Below are positions 33,173-41,741 of a DNA stretch of 64,000 nt, piece after piece (position 1 is the first letter of the stretch; every line of letters begins with the position of its first letter). The translations under genes were made by a program, and so were the position numbers. The notes under the pieces were generated by a model. It saw only the letters and a list, made by a program, of their open reading frames with translations, had not been told where the DNA came from and did not search any database. The DNA comes from Kaistella flava (ex Peng et al. 2021) (GTDB taxonomy: Bacteria; Bacteroidota; Bacteroidia; Flavobacteriales; Weeksellaceae), in contig NZ_CP040442.1 in assembly GCF_015191005.1 (NCBI RefSeq), forward strand, positions 2,728,001 through 2,792,000. Reading direction: 5' to 3'.

Positions 33173-34855
33173 ATGGTAAATTCAAGAGCAAGAGAAACCA
33201 CTGAGGCAATCGAAAGACTTTACGTTTCTATGCGACACTTATTCTATCGCGGTTTTTTCAAACCTGCCGGTATTTCCGGAGAAAGCCTTCGGTCACTACT
33301 TACGACAATCAATCCGGAAATTTATGGAACCATGGGCGTTCCTAATAAAATAGAGCTAGACGGACTTCTTTATGTTTTAGACAGACTTCCAGAAGGAATT
33401 GAGGAATGCTCGTTCATTCATCTTACTTCTGACGAAGGTTTCGACAAAGGAAGTTTCGAAGTTATTGTTCCTAAGAAAAGAAGAAGAAATTGTTATCGTA
33501 TCGACGAGCACCAAATGAACATTGAAGTTCTTCTGGGTCGTTCTGAAATCTATGACATTCTAACTCACCTTACTTTCCTTTATATTGAAGCAGATAAAAT
33601 CCGCAAACTTGCGTTTCTTTCTGAACGAAGCGATAAACCAAGCAGAGCCTGGAAAATTATCGAACAAGTTGCAATAGGCGACGAAAAATTAAGCAGAAAA
33701 GAAAAAGAAGTTGCTTTGATTCACCTTTCTTCATTATTAGGAAGAACATTTGATGAAACATTAAATGCTTATAATAGTTTCGGTGATGATCAAAACCCAG
33801 ATCGTCTATTCAAAATCATCTATCATTTAGGAAACGAAAGTTTTAACGACTACAAACAAATCAGAGAAAGAGAAGTTCACTTCTCGGCTATTCTTAGAGA
33901 AAGAGTTGGTCACCATTTCTTTGGTGAAAAATGGGCAAACAAAGTAAAACAGGTTTTAGCAGATAATAATTTGCAGATGAGACCTTTGCATATTATTTCG
34001 GCCAACATGCATTCTGTGAAAAACATGCTTTTCGCAAATGATTCTATCGGAAAAAAAGTAACGAAGAATGTAGATTACAAAATGTATGAGGAGATTTCTA
34101 ACAAGAAAGCCTTGCAAGAAAAAGTACTCGCACATTCACAAGAAGCGGGTTTGATTTATATTCATGACCAAAGCGGAAGTAATATCGACGTTCAAATTAT
34201 CGATCTTTCAAAAACCGATTTAAAAAACACGCCTTTCGCTGATTTGAACTATTCGGGAGATGATGTGATCATGGTTTTCGATTATGCATTTGGTGAACAG
34301 GCATTTGAAGTAATGGACGAACTTTTACGACCTTATGATTACAACGGTGAAATCTATACGATGAAGGTAAAATCCATTTCTATTATGGGGAAAGCCGGAA
34401 TTTTACAGGGTGGAAAAGGAGATATCATGATTCCTACTTCTCACGTATTTGAAGGAACTGCAGACAACTATCCATTTGAAAACGCTTTGAAATTATCAGA
34501 TTTTGAAGATGATGAATTAAAGGCTTTCGAAGGCGGAATGGTTTCCGTATTGGGAACTTCACTTCAGAATAAAGATATTCTAAGATATTTCATGGATACT
34601 TCATGGAAAGCAATCGGACTGGAAATGGAAGGTGCGCATTATCAAAAAGCAATTCAGGTTGCTTCGAAAATCCGTCACCATATTTCAGAAGATCTTTTTG
34701 TAATGTATGCTTATTATGCTTCAGATAATCCGTTAGAAACAGGTTCTACACTATCTTCTGGTGGCTTAGGATTAACAGGAGTGAAGCCAACTTACTTAAT
34801 TACTTTAAGAATATTAGAGAAGATTTTGAAAAGTGGAATGACTTCCAAAAAATAA
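33173..34855 (+). CDS. DUF6909 family protein, nucleoside-phosphorylase-like C-terminus
   Basis: A 560-residue cytoplasmic protein conserved in Flavobacteriia and of unknown function. The N-terminal half is helical (ETTEAIERLYVSMRHLFYRG; HQMNIEVLLGRSEIYDILTH). The C-terminal half carries MVSVLGTSLQNKDILRYF then GLEMEGAHYQKAIQVASK, resembling the EMEG motif of PNP/UDP-type nucleoside phosphorylases; the resemblance is my inference. ATG 33173 is preferred over an upstream GTG because of the promoter. A single gene with a strong terminator. Confidence 0.75.
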   Translation: MVNSRARETTEAIERLYVSMRHLFYRGFFKPAGISGESLRSLLTTINPEIYGTMGVPNKIELDGLLYVLDRLPEGIEECSFIHLTSDEGFDKGSFEVIVPKKRRRNCYRIDEHQMNIEVLLGRSEIYDILTHLTFLYIEADKIRKLAFLSERSDKPSRAWKIIEQVAIGDEKLSRKEKEVALIHLSSLLGRTFDETLNAYNSFGDDQNPDRLFKIIYHLGNESFNDYKQIREREVHFSAILRERVGHHFFGEKWANKVKQVLADNNLQMRPLHIISANMHSVKNMLFANDSIGKKVTKNVDYKMYEEISNKKALQEKVLAHSQEAGLIYIHDQSGSNIDVQIIDLSKTDLKNTPFADLNYSGDDVIMVFDYAFGEQAFEVMDELLRPYDYNGEIYTMKVKSISIMGKAGILQGGKGDIMIPTSHVFEGTADNYPFENALKLSDFEDDELKAFEGGMVSVLGTSLQNKDILRYFMDTSWKAIGLEMEGAHYQKAIQVASKIRHHISEDLFVMYAYYASDNPLETGSTLSSGGLGLTGVKPTYLITLRILEKILKSGMTSKK

Positions 34856-34874
34856 TCTTTTAATAAAGAAATAC

Positions 34875-34912
34875 AAACCCTTTTAGCAATTCAAATGCTG
34901 AAAGGGTTTTTT
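34875..34912 (+). terminator. Terminator of the DUF6909 gene
   Basis: Long stem AAACCCTTTTAGCA/TGCTGAAAGGGTTT followed by a T-run. Confidence 0.88.
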
Positions 34913-34976
34913 ATTTGCTTAAACCTTTCCATAAAATCAAAAATTCTTATCTTTCCGTTTTAAAATATAAATCATT

Positions 34977-36851
34977 ATGAACAAAGGGTTTCTCATTATT
35001 CTTACTTTATTTTTCGGATTATTATCAGCGCAGAAAAACGCCTATTATCAACAATACGCCAAATACAAAATGGATATTGATGTCGATGCGAAAAACTTCA
35101 CTTACAACGGAAATCAAACTTTAACTTACACCAATAATTCCCCTGATGAATTAAATGTGGTTTATTATCATCTTTATTGGAACGCCTTTAAAGCTGGTTC
35201 GATGATGGATCAAAGAATTGCAGGTCAAGGAAAAAATGGTGATTCAAGATTACAGACTAATGGTATTTCACGTTTAGCTTCAATTCCAAAAGAGGAAGAA
35301 GGCGCGCAAAATATTCACTGGATTAAACAAAACGGAAAAGACCTAAAATTTGAAATCCAGGAAACGGTGATGAAAGTTTATTTGGACACTCCGATAAAAC
35401 CTAATTCTTCAACGACTTTCACGATGGAATGGGATGCCGTAATTCCGATGCAGATTCGTCGTGCAGGAAGAAATAACCTAGAAGGAATCGATATGACGGT
35501 TACCCAATGGTATCCAAAAATTTCAGAATATGATTACGATGGCTGGGCAACTTTTGATTATATCGGAAGAGAATTTCACGCCCCGTTTGCTGATTTTGAA
35601 GTCAACATTAAAATCGATAAAGATTATGTAATCGGCGCTGGAGGAACTTTAGAAAATCCTTTAGACGTAAAAGGTTATGATAAAAAAGCCGTTATCAAAG
35701 CTGATAACAATAACAAAGCAACCTGGAAATGGACTGCTAAAAACATGCTCGATTTCGCTTGGGCTGCTGACCGCGACTATACAGTAGAATCATTCGTGGT
35801 TTTAGACGGACCGAAAGTAAATTTCGTTTATCAAAAATCTGAAAAAACCAAATATTGGTCGGAAGCAAAACCATATGTGACTAAATTTTTCCAAATCATG
35901 AATGCAACTTACGGAAGGTATGTTTATCCTTCGTACTCGTTTATTCAAGGTGGTGACGGCGGAATGGAATACGGAATGTGTACCATGATTTTAGGAGAAG
36001 CAAAAAGTTTAGACGGTTTAGTTGGTTTAATGGTTCACGAAGGTGGACATTCCTGGAACCAACAAATGATGGCGTACAACGAAAGCGTTCGACCTTGGAT
36101 GGATGAAGGCTTTACGAGTTATTATGATGATTCTATAATGTACCAATTGTTCCCGCCAAAAACTCCAGAAGCTAATCCATTCGTAGGAAGCTTAGACCGA
36201 TACAGAAGTTTTGTAAAAAAAGGAATTGAAGAGCCAGCAGTTTGGTTAGGAGATCACCACGATAATGGAACTGCTTATTCTTTTGCAACTTATGTAAAAG
36301 GTGAACTGTTTTTAGTTCAGTTAGGATACATCATGGGTGAGCAAAATTTGGCTGTGGTCATGAAAGAGTTTTATAATGAATGGCATTTGAAACATCCAAC
36401 AGACAGAGACTTCATGCATATTGCACAGAAAGTTTCCGGAATGGATTTAAAATGGTTCCTGAATTATTGGATCAATACTACCAAAACCATTGACTACGGA
36501 ATTAAAGACGTGAAATACGACGAAAACTCTACGACTATTACGTTAGAAAACAGAGGAACAATCCCGATGCCTATTGATTTCTCGATTTTAACAACTAACA
36601 AAAAAGTAGTTAATTTCCAGATTCCTTTAAATATGACTCACACCTGGAAAACGAAAGATATCTATGGTGATTTCAAAACTGAAGCATATTGGCCTTGGAC
36701 TCAGAAAGAATATACGTTCACCATTCCTTATAATAAATCACAGATTTCTGTATTGGGAATTGATTTTTCTCAAAGATTAGCAGATATTAATCTGGAAGAT
36801 AATTTGGTTGAAGTGAATAAATCAGAAGTAAATAAAAAGGAGAGATTCTAA
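34977..36851 (+). CDS. M1-family metallopeptidase (gluzincin), exported
   Basis: A 624-residue protein with a signal peptide (IILTLFFGLLSAQ). Zinc ligands are the HEGGH motif at 354-358 and Glu377 in MDEGFTS, exactly the HExxH-x18-E spacing of M1 peptidases. The usual GxMEN exopeptidase motif appears as GGMEYGM, so the N-terminal-amine-binding Glu is present with a changed neighbour. It probably removes amino acids from peptides in the periplasm or outside. It precedes coaX by about 40 bp, with a hairpin between. Confidence 0.92.
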   Translation: MNKGFLIILTLFFGLLSAQKNAYYQQYAKYKMDIDVDAKNFTYNGNQTLTYTNNSPDELNVVYYHLYWNAFKAGSMMDQRIAGQGKNGDSRLQTNGISRLASIPKEEEGAQNIHWIKQNGKDLKFEIQETVMKVYLDTPIKPNSSTTFTMEWDAVIPMQIRRAGRNNLEGIDMTVTQWYPKISEYDYDGWATFDYIGREFHAPFADFEVNIKIDKDYVIGAGGTLENPLDVKGYDKKAVIKADNNNKATWKWTAKNMLDFAWAADRDYTVESFVVLDGPKVNFVYQKSEKTKYWSEAKPYVTKFFQIMNATYGRYVYPSYSFIQGGDGGMEYGMCTMILGEAKSLDGLVGLMVHEGGHSWNQQMMAYNESVRPWMDEGFTSYYDDSIMYQLFPPKTPEANPFVGSLDRYRSFVKKGIEEPAVWLGDHHDNGTAYSFATYVKGELFLVQLGYIMGEQNLAVVMKEFYNEWHLKHPTDRDFMHIAQKVSGMDLKWFLNYWINTTKTIDYGIKDVKYDENSTTITLENRGTIPMPIDFSILTTNKKVVNFQIPLNMTHTWKTKDIYGDFKTEAYWPWTQKEYTFTIPYNKSQISVLGIDFSQRLADINLEDNLVEVNKSEVNKKERF

Positions 36852-36861
36852 ATAATAATTA

Positions 36862-36880
36862 CCACCAGTTCAACTGGTGG
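36862..36880. other. Intergenic hairpin (CCACCAGTT/AACTGGTGG)
   Basis: A perfect 9-bp stem between the peptidase and coaX. It has no T-run on the + strand but an A-run, so it is a poor + strand terminator. It may affect processing or attenuate read-through. Confidence 0.5.
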
Positions 36881-36894
36881 AAAAAATAAAACAG

Positions 36895-37656
36895 ATGCAT
36901 TCCATCGTAATTAATATCGGAAATACCAATATCAGATTTGGCTTGTTCAATAATGACAATTGTGAAATTTCCTGGATTCTAAACACGAAACCTTACAGAA
37001 CCAGCGACGAATTGCAAATGCAGTTTATGATGATGTATCAAACTCATAAGATCGATGCAGCCAATATTGAAAAAATAATTATTGGCTCCGTCGTTCCTCA
37101 GTTGACTTATGATGTTTCGCGAGCGATTCAAAAAATCCATAATCAAAAACCCATCGTCGTCGATCGCACTACTCCATCAGGAGTGCAGCCAAAATCGAAA
37201 CAAATGGGAACTGATATTTACGCCAACTTGGTTGCGGCGCATCATCTTTATCCAGCTGATAAAAAGAAAATCATATTTGATTTCGGTACAGCCTTAACCG
37301 CAAGTTGCATTAATGAAAGTGGTGAAACACTCGGCGTAATTATCGCTCCGGGAATTATTACCGCACTGAATTCTTTAATTCATGACACTGCACAATTACC
37401 AGAAATCGAATTGGTAAAACCTAAACATGTATTAGGTTTAGATACTGTTTCCTGTATGCAAAGCGGAATGGTTTATGGATATTTAGGAATGGTAGAAGGA
37501 TTCGTAGACCGTATTAATGATGAAGTTGAAGATGATTGTTTCGTCATCGCAACCGGCGGAGTTTCGCATGTTTACAAACCTTTGACGGATAAAATTCAGA
37601 TCGCCGATCGGTTACATACTTTGAAAGGACTGTATTATTTGGGTAAAGATTTATAA
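36895..37656 (+). CDS. coaX: Type III pantothenate kinase
   Basis: A 253-residue ASKHA-fold kinase phosphorylating pantothenate, the first step of coenzyme A synthesis. Motifs are VINIGNTNIRFGLF (phosphate loop), GTDIYANLVAAHHLYP, DFGTALTASCINESG and APGIITALNSLI. The open frame reaches a GTG six codons earlier within the hairpin region. ATG 36895, giving MHSIVINIGNTN, matches the usual family start. It is followed after 9 bp by an exported protein, likely in one transcript. Confidence 0.93.
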   Translation: MHSIVINIGNTNIRFGLFNNDNCEISWILNTKPYRTSDELQMQFMMMYQTHKIDAANIEKIIIGSVVPQLTYDVSRAIQKIHNQKPIVVDRTTPSGVQPKSKQMGTDIYANLVAAHHLYPADKKKIIFDFGTALTASCINESGETLGVIIAPGIITALNSLIHDTAQLPEIELVKPKHVLGLDTVSCMQSGMVYGYLGMVEGFVDRINDEVEDDCFVIATGGVSHVYKPLTDKIQIADRLHTLKGLYYLGKDL

Positions 37657-37665
37657 AGAAATCAA

Positions 37666-38610
37666 ATGAAAAAATTGCTGATTTTTTCGCTTTTATTTTT
37701 CTCATGGTTCCAAAATATTGGCGCTCAGCAAAATCTTGTCGGAAGTTATCATATCTCTTCAGGGAATCCTGATGATGGTGGATACAATTGGTTTCTATTT
37801 GATAATAATGAATTTGCGATGGTTACTTTTGGCCAAATAATTTCTGGTAAATGGACCCAAAACGAAAATCATAAAATAATTTTCAAACCCTACATTCCAG
37901 ATCAGTCACTTCAAGTTTTCGGGCGATACAATCCTGATATTAACGGTTCTAAAATTCTGTTTAAAGATTTAGATATTAATGAAAAAACATTCATCGCTAC
38001 TTCTACAAAAGAGATGCAGAATATTTTAAATGAAGACGCGAATTGCTTGCCATATCCTGTGAAAAAAGAATTTGATCACTCGCTGGAAAAGCTGATGCTA
38101 TCAAATTGTTTAACGCAAAATCTAAAACAAAACAGATTGGGTTTCGATTATGAAATAGCTGATAATAATGATTTCGTCATCATTTATTATAATTCACAAA
38201 TGATGTTACCTGAATTTAAAGGTGAGATTGTAAATAGTCAATTAACGCTCAATCAAGGATCTTCTTCTTCTCCAAAACGCAGCATTTCTAAAACAGATGA
38301 AAGCGAAATTAAAAAATTCGTTGAACAGCAGAAAAACTATTACTCGCAAACTTCTTTCCTAAGCACTAAAGAAAATCGGTTCGGAACTATATCTCCTGAA
38401 GGAATTATCAATTTTGAGGAAAACCAACTTCGACTTTCACATTATATAATAGATTCCAAAACGGGAATTTACGTCCTAAAAAGTGCGTTAGACGAAATGG
38501 TTCCAGCAGAATTTAAGACCTTGTATTTTTATAAAAAGTTGAACTTTAAAAAGAGTACAGAACCCATAAAATTTTTCAAGAAAAGCTTGTTCCAATTCCA
38601 GTGTAATTAA
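37666..38610 (+). CDS. Hypothetical exported protein
   Basis: A 314-residue protein with a Sec signal peptide (LLIFSLLFFSWFQNIGAQ). The mature part opens with NLVGSYHISSGNPDDGGYNW...FAMVTFGQIISGKW, a small beta-rich domain resembling the lipocalin-like start of many Bacteroidota periplasmic proteins. I do not recognise a named family. It starts 9 bp after coaX and converges with tadA. Confidence 0.7.
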   Translation: MKKLLIFSLLFFSWFQNIGAQQNLVGSYHISSGNPDDGGYNWFLFDNNEFAMVTFGQIISGKWTQNENHKIIFKPYIPDQSLQVFGRYNPDINGSKILFKDLDINEKTFIATSTKEMQNILNEDANCLPYPVKKEFDHSLEKLMLSNCLTQNLKQNRLGFDYEIADNNDFVIIYYNSQMMLPEFKGEIVNSQLTLNQGSSSSPKRSISKTDESEIKKFVEQQKNYYSQTSFLSTKENRFGTISPEGIINFEENQLRLSHYIIDSKTGIYVLKSALDEMVPAEFKTLYFYKKLNFKKSTEPIKFFKKSLFQFQCN

Positions 38611-38615
38611 TAGTT

Positions 38616-39047
38616 CTATCTTTTATTTTTAAAAAACTCCTTCACAATTACCGAACATTCATGTTCTAAAACCCCAGTTACAATTTCTGTTTTGGGATGC
38701 AACTGTAAATTCTTGTTGATAAAACCACGTTGCTCATCTCGAGCTCCGATTACTACTTTTGAAATCTGCGACCAGCTTAACGCTCCTGAACACATCACAC
38801 AAGGTTCAACCGTAACATACATCGTACAGTTTTGCAAATATTTTCCACCAAGATAATCTGCCGCCGAAGTGATCGCCTGCATTTCGGCATGAGCGGTAAC
38901 ATCGTTTAAAGTTTCTGTCAAGTTGTGTGACTTGGCTAGAATTCTATCATTAGAAACAATGATACAACCAATTGGAACCTCATCTTTTTCAAAAGCAATT
39001 TGGGCTTCTTGCAGCGCCATTTTCATATAATATTCGTCGGTAAACAT
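38616..39047 (-). CDS. tadA: tRNA adenosine deaminase TadA-type nucleoside deaminase
   Basis: A 143-residue cytidine-deaminase-fold protein with zinc site HAE (H53/E55) in VTAHAEMQAI and PCVMC (C83/C86). Length and the TLNDVTAHAEMQA pattern fit TadA, which makes inosine at tRNA-Arg position 34, though guanine-deaminase-like relatives look similar. A heptamer repeat lies just upstream (39064-39098). Confidence 0.88.
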   Translation of the reverse strand: MFTDEYYMKMALQEAQIAFEKDEVPIGCIIVSNDRILAKSHNLTETLNDVTAHAEMQAITSAADYLGGKYLQNCTMYVTVEPCVMCSGALSWSQISKVVIGARDEQRGFINKNLQLHPKTEIVTGVLEHECSVIVKEFFKNKR

Positions 39048-39063
39048 ATTTGGAGATGTTAGG

Positions 39064-39098
39064 TGTTGGATGTTGGATGATGGATGATGGATGATGAG
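39064..39098. repeat. Short tandem heptamer repeat
   Basis: GTTGGAT, GTTGGAT, GATGGAT, GATGGAT, then GATGAGT: four full 7-nt units and a degenerate fifth in the spacer upstream of tadA. Confidence 0.6.
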
Positions 39099-39122
39099 TA
39101 ATGAAAAGCTAATCTTTAAAAT

Positions 39123-39752
39123 CTATTCAAAATTGATTGATAAGGGAATTTTAAAACGATAGCGAATTGCTGTTCCATTAATGAAAGCGGGAGAAAATTT
39201 TTCTGGAAGAAGATAAAGCGCTATTTCAGCTTGTCGGTTAAAGGTGAAATTATCTCCTTCTGCTTGCACTGAACTTATAGAGCCGTCTTTTTCAACGACA
39301 AAGAGCAATTCTGTTCTCATCATTTTCTGATCAGATAAAATGGAATCTGTGTAAAACAACTCTGTAATTTGCTGTCTCATTAAATTAAATCCACCCGGAT
39401 AATTGGCATTGCTGCTCAAATCTGTCTTTGTGGGATTTTCGCTGGTATTTGATGATTGCTTTGGAAGGTGAAGCCGGCTCAAGTCTTCTCTGATTTTAAC
39501 TCTTACTAAGGCATTCACCAAAGCGTTATTTTGAATGCTGTCTAGCTTCTCCATAAACTCCTGGAAATCTTTTTTAACGTTGATTTTAGCGGTATAATCA
39601 ACTTCGTTATCAAATCGGTTTTTGAATTCTTTGTTCAACATGAAACGTTGATTATCAAAATAGTTTTTCACCACTTTAAATTCTTCGTTTTGCTGAGCAA
39701 AAGAAAAAGTGAGGATGAACAGAAAAGATAAACTGACTAGTTTTTTGAGCAC
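39123..39752 (-). CDS. Exported protein with TonB C-terminal-like domain
   Basis: A 209-residue protein beginning at GTG with a signal peptide (FLFILTFSFAQ). The C-terminal 90 residues (YPGGFNLMRQQITE...ELLFVVEKDGSISSVQAEG...SPAFINGTAIRYRFKIPLS) match the TonB-C/energy-transducer fold found alone in many Bacteroidota periplasmic proteins. It lacks a TonB membrane anchor, so it is not a classic energy transducer. The role is unknown. Confidence 0.72.
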   Translation of the reverse strand: MLKKLVSLSFLFILTFSFAQQNEEFKVVKNYFDNQRFMLNKEFKNRFDNEVDYTAKINVKKDFQEFMEKLDSIQNNALVNALVRVKIREDLSRLHLPKQSSNTSENPTKTDLSSNANYPGGFNLMRQQITELFYTDSILSDQKMMRTELLFVVEKDGSISSVQAEGDNFTFNRQAEIALYLLPEKFSPAFINGTAIRYRFKIPLSINFE

Positions 39753-39862
39753 AATATTGTGTTTTGGAAAGTAAAAATAATTAAAAAAACCGAGAAGATT
39801 GAAACTAAATTTAGAAACGGCGTTTCAACTAAGACTGACCCTTTAATAAAATTCCCATCTGC

Positions 39863-39960
39863 AGCCCGGCTTGAGTGGAGCTCATTTTTTTTAGTGGGAA
39901 AAGGTCGGCAAAAAAAATAGCGGGAACGGAAGACGGATTAAGCTGCCCAAATAAAAAAAG
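39863..39960 (+). repeat. GC-rich intergenic element, copy D
   Basis: AGCCCGGCTTGAGTGGAGC at the left, AGCGGGAACGGAAGACGG in the middle, and CTGCCCAAATAAAAA as the tail. The tail is shared with copy B (13011-13025). It lies in the 274-bp spacer after rplY with no gene seen. Confidence 0.55.
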
Positions 39961-39975
39961 CTGATTAGGATATAC

Positions 39976-40008
39976 AAAAAGTCCCGCTCATTGCTGAACG
40001 GGACTTTG
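39976..40008 (-). terminator. Terminator of rplY
   Basis: AAAGTCCCG/CGGGACTTT stem with a 12-nt loop and U-run on the - strand. Confidence 0.88.
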
Positions 40009-40026
40009 ATATAAATAAGTTTAGAT

Positions 40027-40662
40027 TTACTCTGCACTTGTTTCTTCTGTAGCTGGAACATCTTCTTCTGGAGTTTCTTCTTCATCTTCGTCATCAATTG
40101 CCACACCACCTTTGGCTGCAGTTCTTGACATTTTAACAGCAACTACTACTGCATTCGCTGGATGTACGAAAGTAAATCCTTCTGTTTTGATATCACCAAC
40201 GTAAAGTTTACCACCAATTTTAAGTGGAGTAACATCTACTACGATTTCGTCTGGCAAGTTTCCTGGGATCGCTTTTACTTTCAATTTTCTGAAAGATTGT
40301 CTCATTGCACCACCGGCAACAACACCTTTTGAACGTCCTGTAAGTCTTACTGGAACTTCCATCACTACAGGTTTGTCATCTGACAACTGATAGAAATCAG
40401 CGTGTAAGATTTTGTCTGTTAATGGGTGGAATTGGATGTCTTGAAGTACGGCAGGAATAGTTTTTCCGTCAACTTCAATAGATACCGTGTGTGCTTCAGG
40501 AGTATATACCAAACCTTTGAAAGATTTTTCTGTAGCAGAAAAATTTAAAGTTTCGGCACCTCCGTAAACAACACAAGGAACTAATTCAGCATCACGTAAA
40601 GCTTTAGTAGACTTCTTGCCCACGCTTTCTCTTTTTGTACCTTGAATTGTAATTGATTTCAT
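40027..40662 (-). CDS. rplY: 50S ribosomal protein L25 (Ctc form)
   Basis: A 211-residue protein, the long L25/general-stress (Ctc) form. The N-terminal 5S-rRNA-binding domain has [20 protein letters not shown] and LVPCVVYGG. The C-terminal beta domain and an acidic tail ([20 protein letters not shown]) follow. It sits in the usual prs-rplY order, 49 bp after prs, but with its own promoter box. Confidence 0.95.
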   Translation of the reverse strand: MKSITIQGTKRESVGKKSTKALRDAELVPCVVYGGAETLNFSATEKSFKGLVYTPEAHTVSIEVDGKTIPAVLQDIQFHPLTDKILHADFYQLSDDKPVVMEVPVRLTGRSKGVVAGGAMRQSFRKLKVKAIPGNLPDEIVVDVTPLKIGGKLYVGDIKTEGFTFVHPANAVVVAVKMSRTAAKGGVAIDDEDEEETPEEDVPATEETSAE

Positions 40663-40690
40663 TATAATATATTAAAAAATTTTAAGGATG

Positions 40691-40698
40691 CAAAGATA
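40691..40698 (-). promoter_or_regulatory. Promoter -7 box (TATCTTTG) of rplY
   Basis: TAnnTTTG match 28 nt before the rplY ATG, inside the prs-rplY gap. Confidence 0.5.
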
Positions 40699-40710
40699 TA
40701 AATTATTATT

Positions 40711-41649
40711 TTAAATAATGAATTTATCGCTTATTGATTTGTTCTCGTGAACCATTTTCATCACATCTGCAAAGAGTTGTGCACAAGACAACACTTTAAT
40801 TTTTGATGACAATTCGGTTTTGATTGGAATAGTATCAGTTACAATAACTTCTGAAAGTTTTGAATTCTGAATGTTTTCATACGCTTTTCCTGAAAGTACT
40901 CCGTGTGTTGCCATTGCACGAACACTTTTCGCTCCGTTAGCCATCAGAATGTCAGCTGCTTTGCAAAGAGTTCCTGCCGTGTCAATCATGTCATCAATAA
41001 GGATTACATTTCTTCCTTCAACATGACCAATCAAAAACATTTCTTCAACAACGTTTGCTTTTTTTCTTTCTTTGTAAGCGATTACCACTTCTGCACCGAG
41101 GTGACTTGCATAATTTTTAGCTCTTTTCGCTCCACCCATATCCGGTGATGCGATGGTAAGATCTTCTAAATTTAACCGTTTGATGTAATCGATAAAGATT
41201 GTGGAAGCATACAAATGATCTACCGGAATTTCGAAGAATCCCTGAATTTGATCTGCATGCAAATCCATGGTCATGATTCTGGTTGCTCCTGCAGCGGTAA
41301 GAAGGTTTGCGACTAACTTAGCTCCGATAGGTGCTCTGGGCTGGTCTTTACGATCTTGTCTTGCCAAACCGTAGTAAGGTAAAACTACCGTGATGCTTTT
41401 TGCAGATGCTCTTTTAGAAGCATCAATCATGAGTAGTAACTCAAGAAGATTGTCTGCTGGTGGAAAAGTGGATCCAATCAAAAAAACCCGTCCACCACGA
41501 ACAGATTCATCTAATACGGGCTCGAACTCCCCATCACTAAATTCCTGGAAATTAATTTTCCCCATTTCTTGCCCATAGAATTGAGCAATCTCTTCCGCCA
41601 AAACTTTACTGGTTCTGGTAGAGAATAAATAACTTGCCTGATCAGCCAT
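40711..41649 (-). CDS. prs: Ribose-phosphate pyrophosphokinase
   Basis: A 312-residue PRPP synthase. Motifs are SDGEFEPVLDESVRGGRVF, LPYYGLARQDRKDQPRAPI with the active-site region, MDLHADQIQGFF and the PRPP-binding loop VILIDDMIDTAGTL. It makes PRPP from ribose-5-phosphate and ATP for nucleotide synthesis. It is paired with rplY as in many bacteria. Confidence 0.97.
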   Translation of the reverse strand: MADQASYLFSTRTSKVLAEEIAQFYGQEMGKINFQEFSDGEFEPVLDESVRGGRVFLIGSTFPPADNLLELLLMIDASKRASAKSITVVLPYYGLARQDRKDQPRAPIGAKLVANLLTAAGATRIMTMDLHADQIQGFFEIPVDHLYASTIFIDYIKRLNLEDLTIASPDMGGAKRAKNYASHLGAEVVIAYKERKKANVVEEMFLIGHVEGRNVILIDDMIDTAGTLCKAADILMANGAKSVRAMATHGVLSGKAYENIQNSKLSEVIVTDTIPIKTELSSKIKVLSCAQLFADVMKMVHENKSISDKFII

Positions 41650-41670
41650 TTTTACTTTTTTTTAGATGTG

Positions 41671-41678
41671 CAAATTTA
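41671..41678 (-). promoter_or_regulatory. Promoter -7 box (TAAATTTG) of prs
   Basis: TAnnTTTG match 21 nt before the prs ATG. Confidence 0.5.
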
Positions 41679-41685
41679 AAAAAAT

Positions 41686-41714
41686 AAAACCACTCGAAGA
41701 ATTCAAGTGGTTTT
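41686..41714 (-). terminator. Terminator of the SGNH hydrolase gene
   Basis: AAAACCACT/AGTGGTTTT stem, 11-nt loop, U-run on the - strand, 27 bp after the stop and just before the prs promoter. Confidence 0.85.
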
Positions 41715-41741
41715 AAGTTTAATCATTTTTTTTAATAATCA

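Noticed and set aside
36862..36880. Intrinsic terminator before coaX
   Set aside because: The stem is good but is followed by A, not T, on the + strand. Recorded as a hairpin only.
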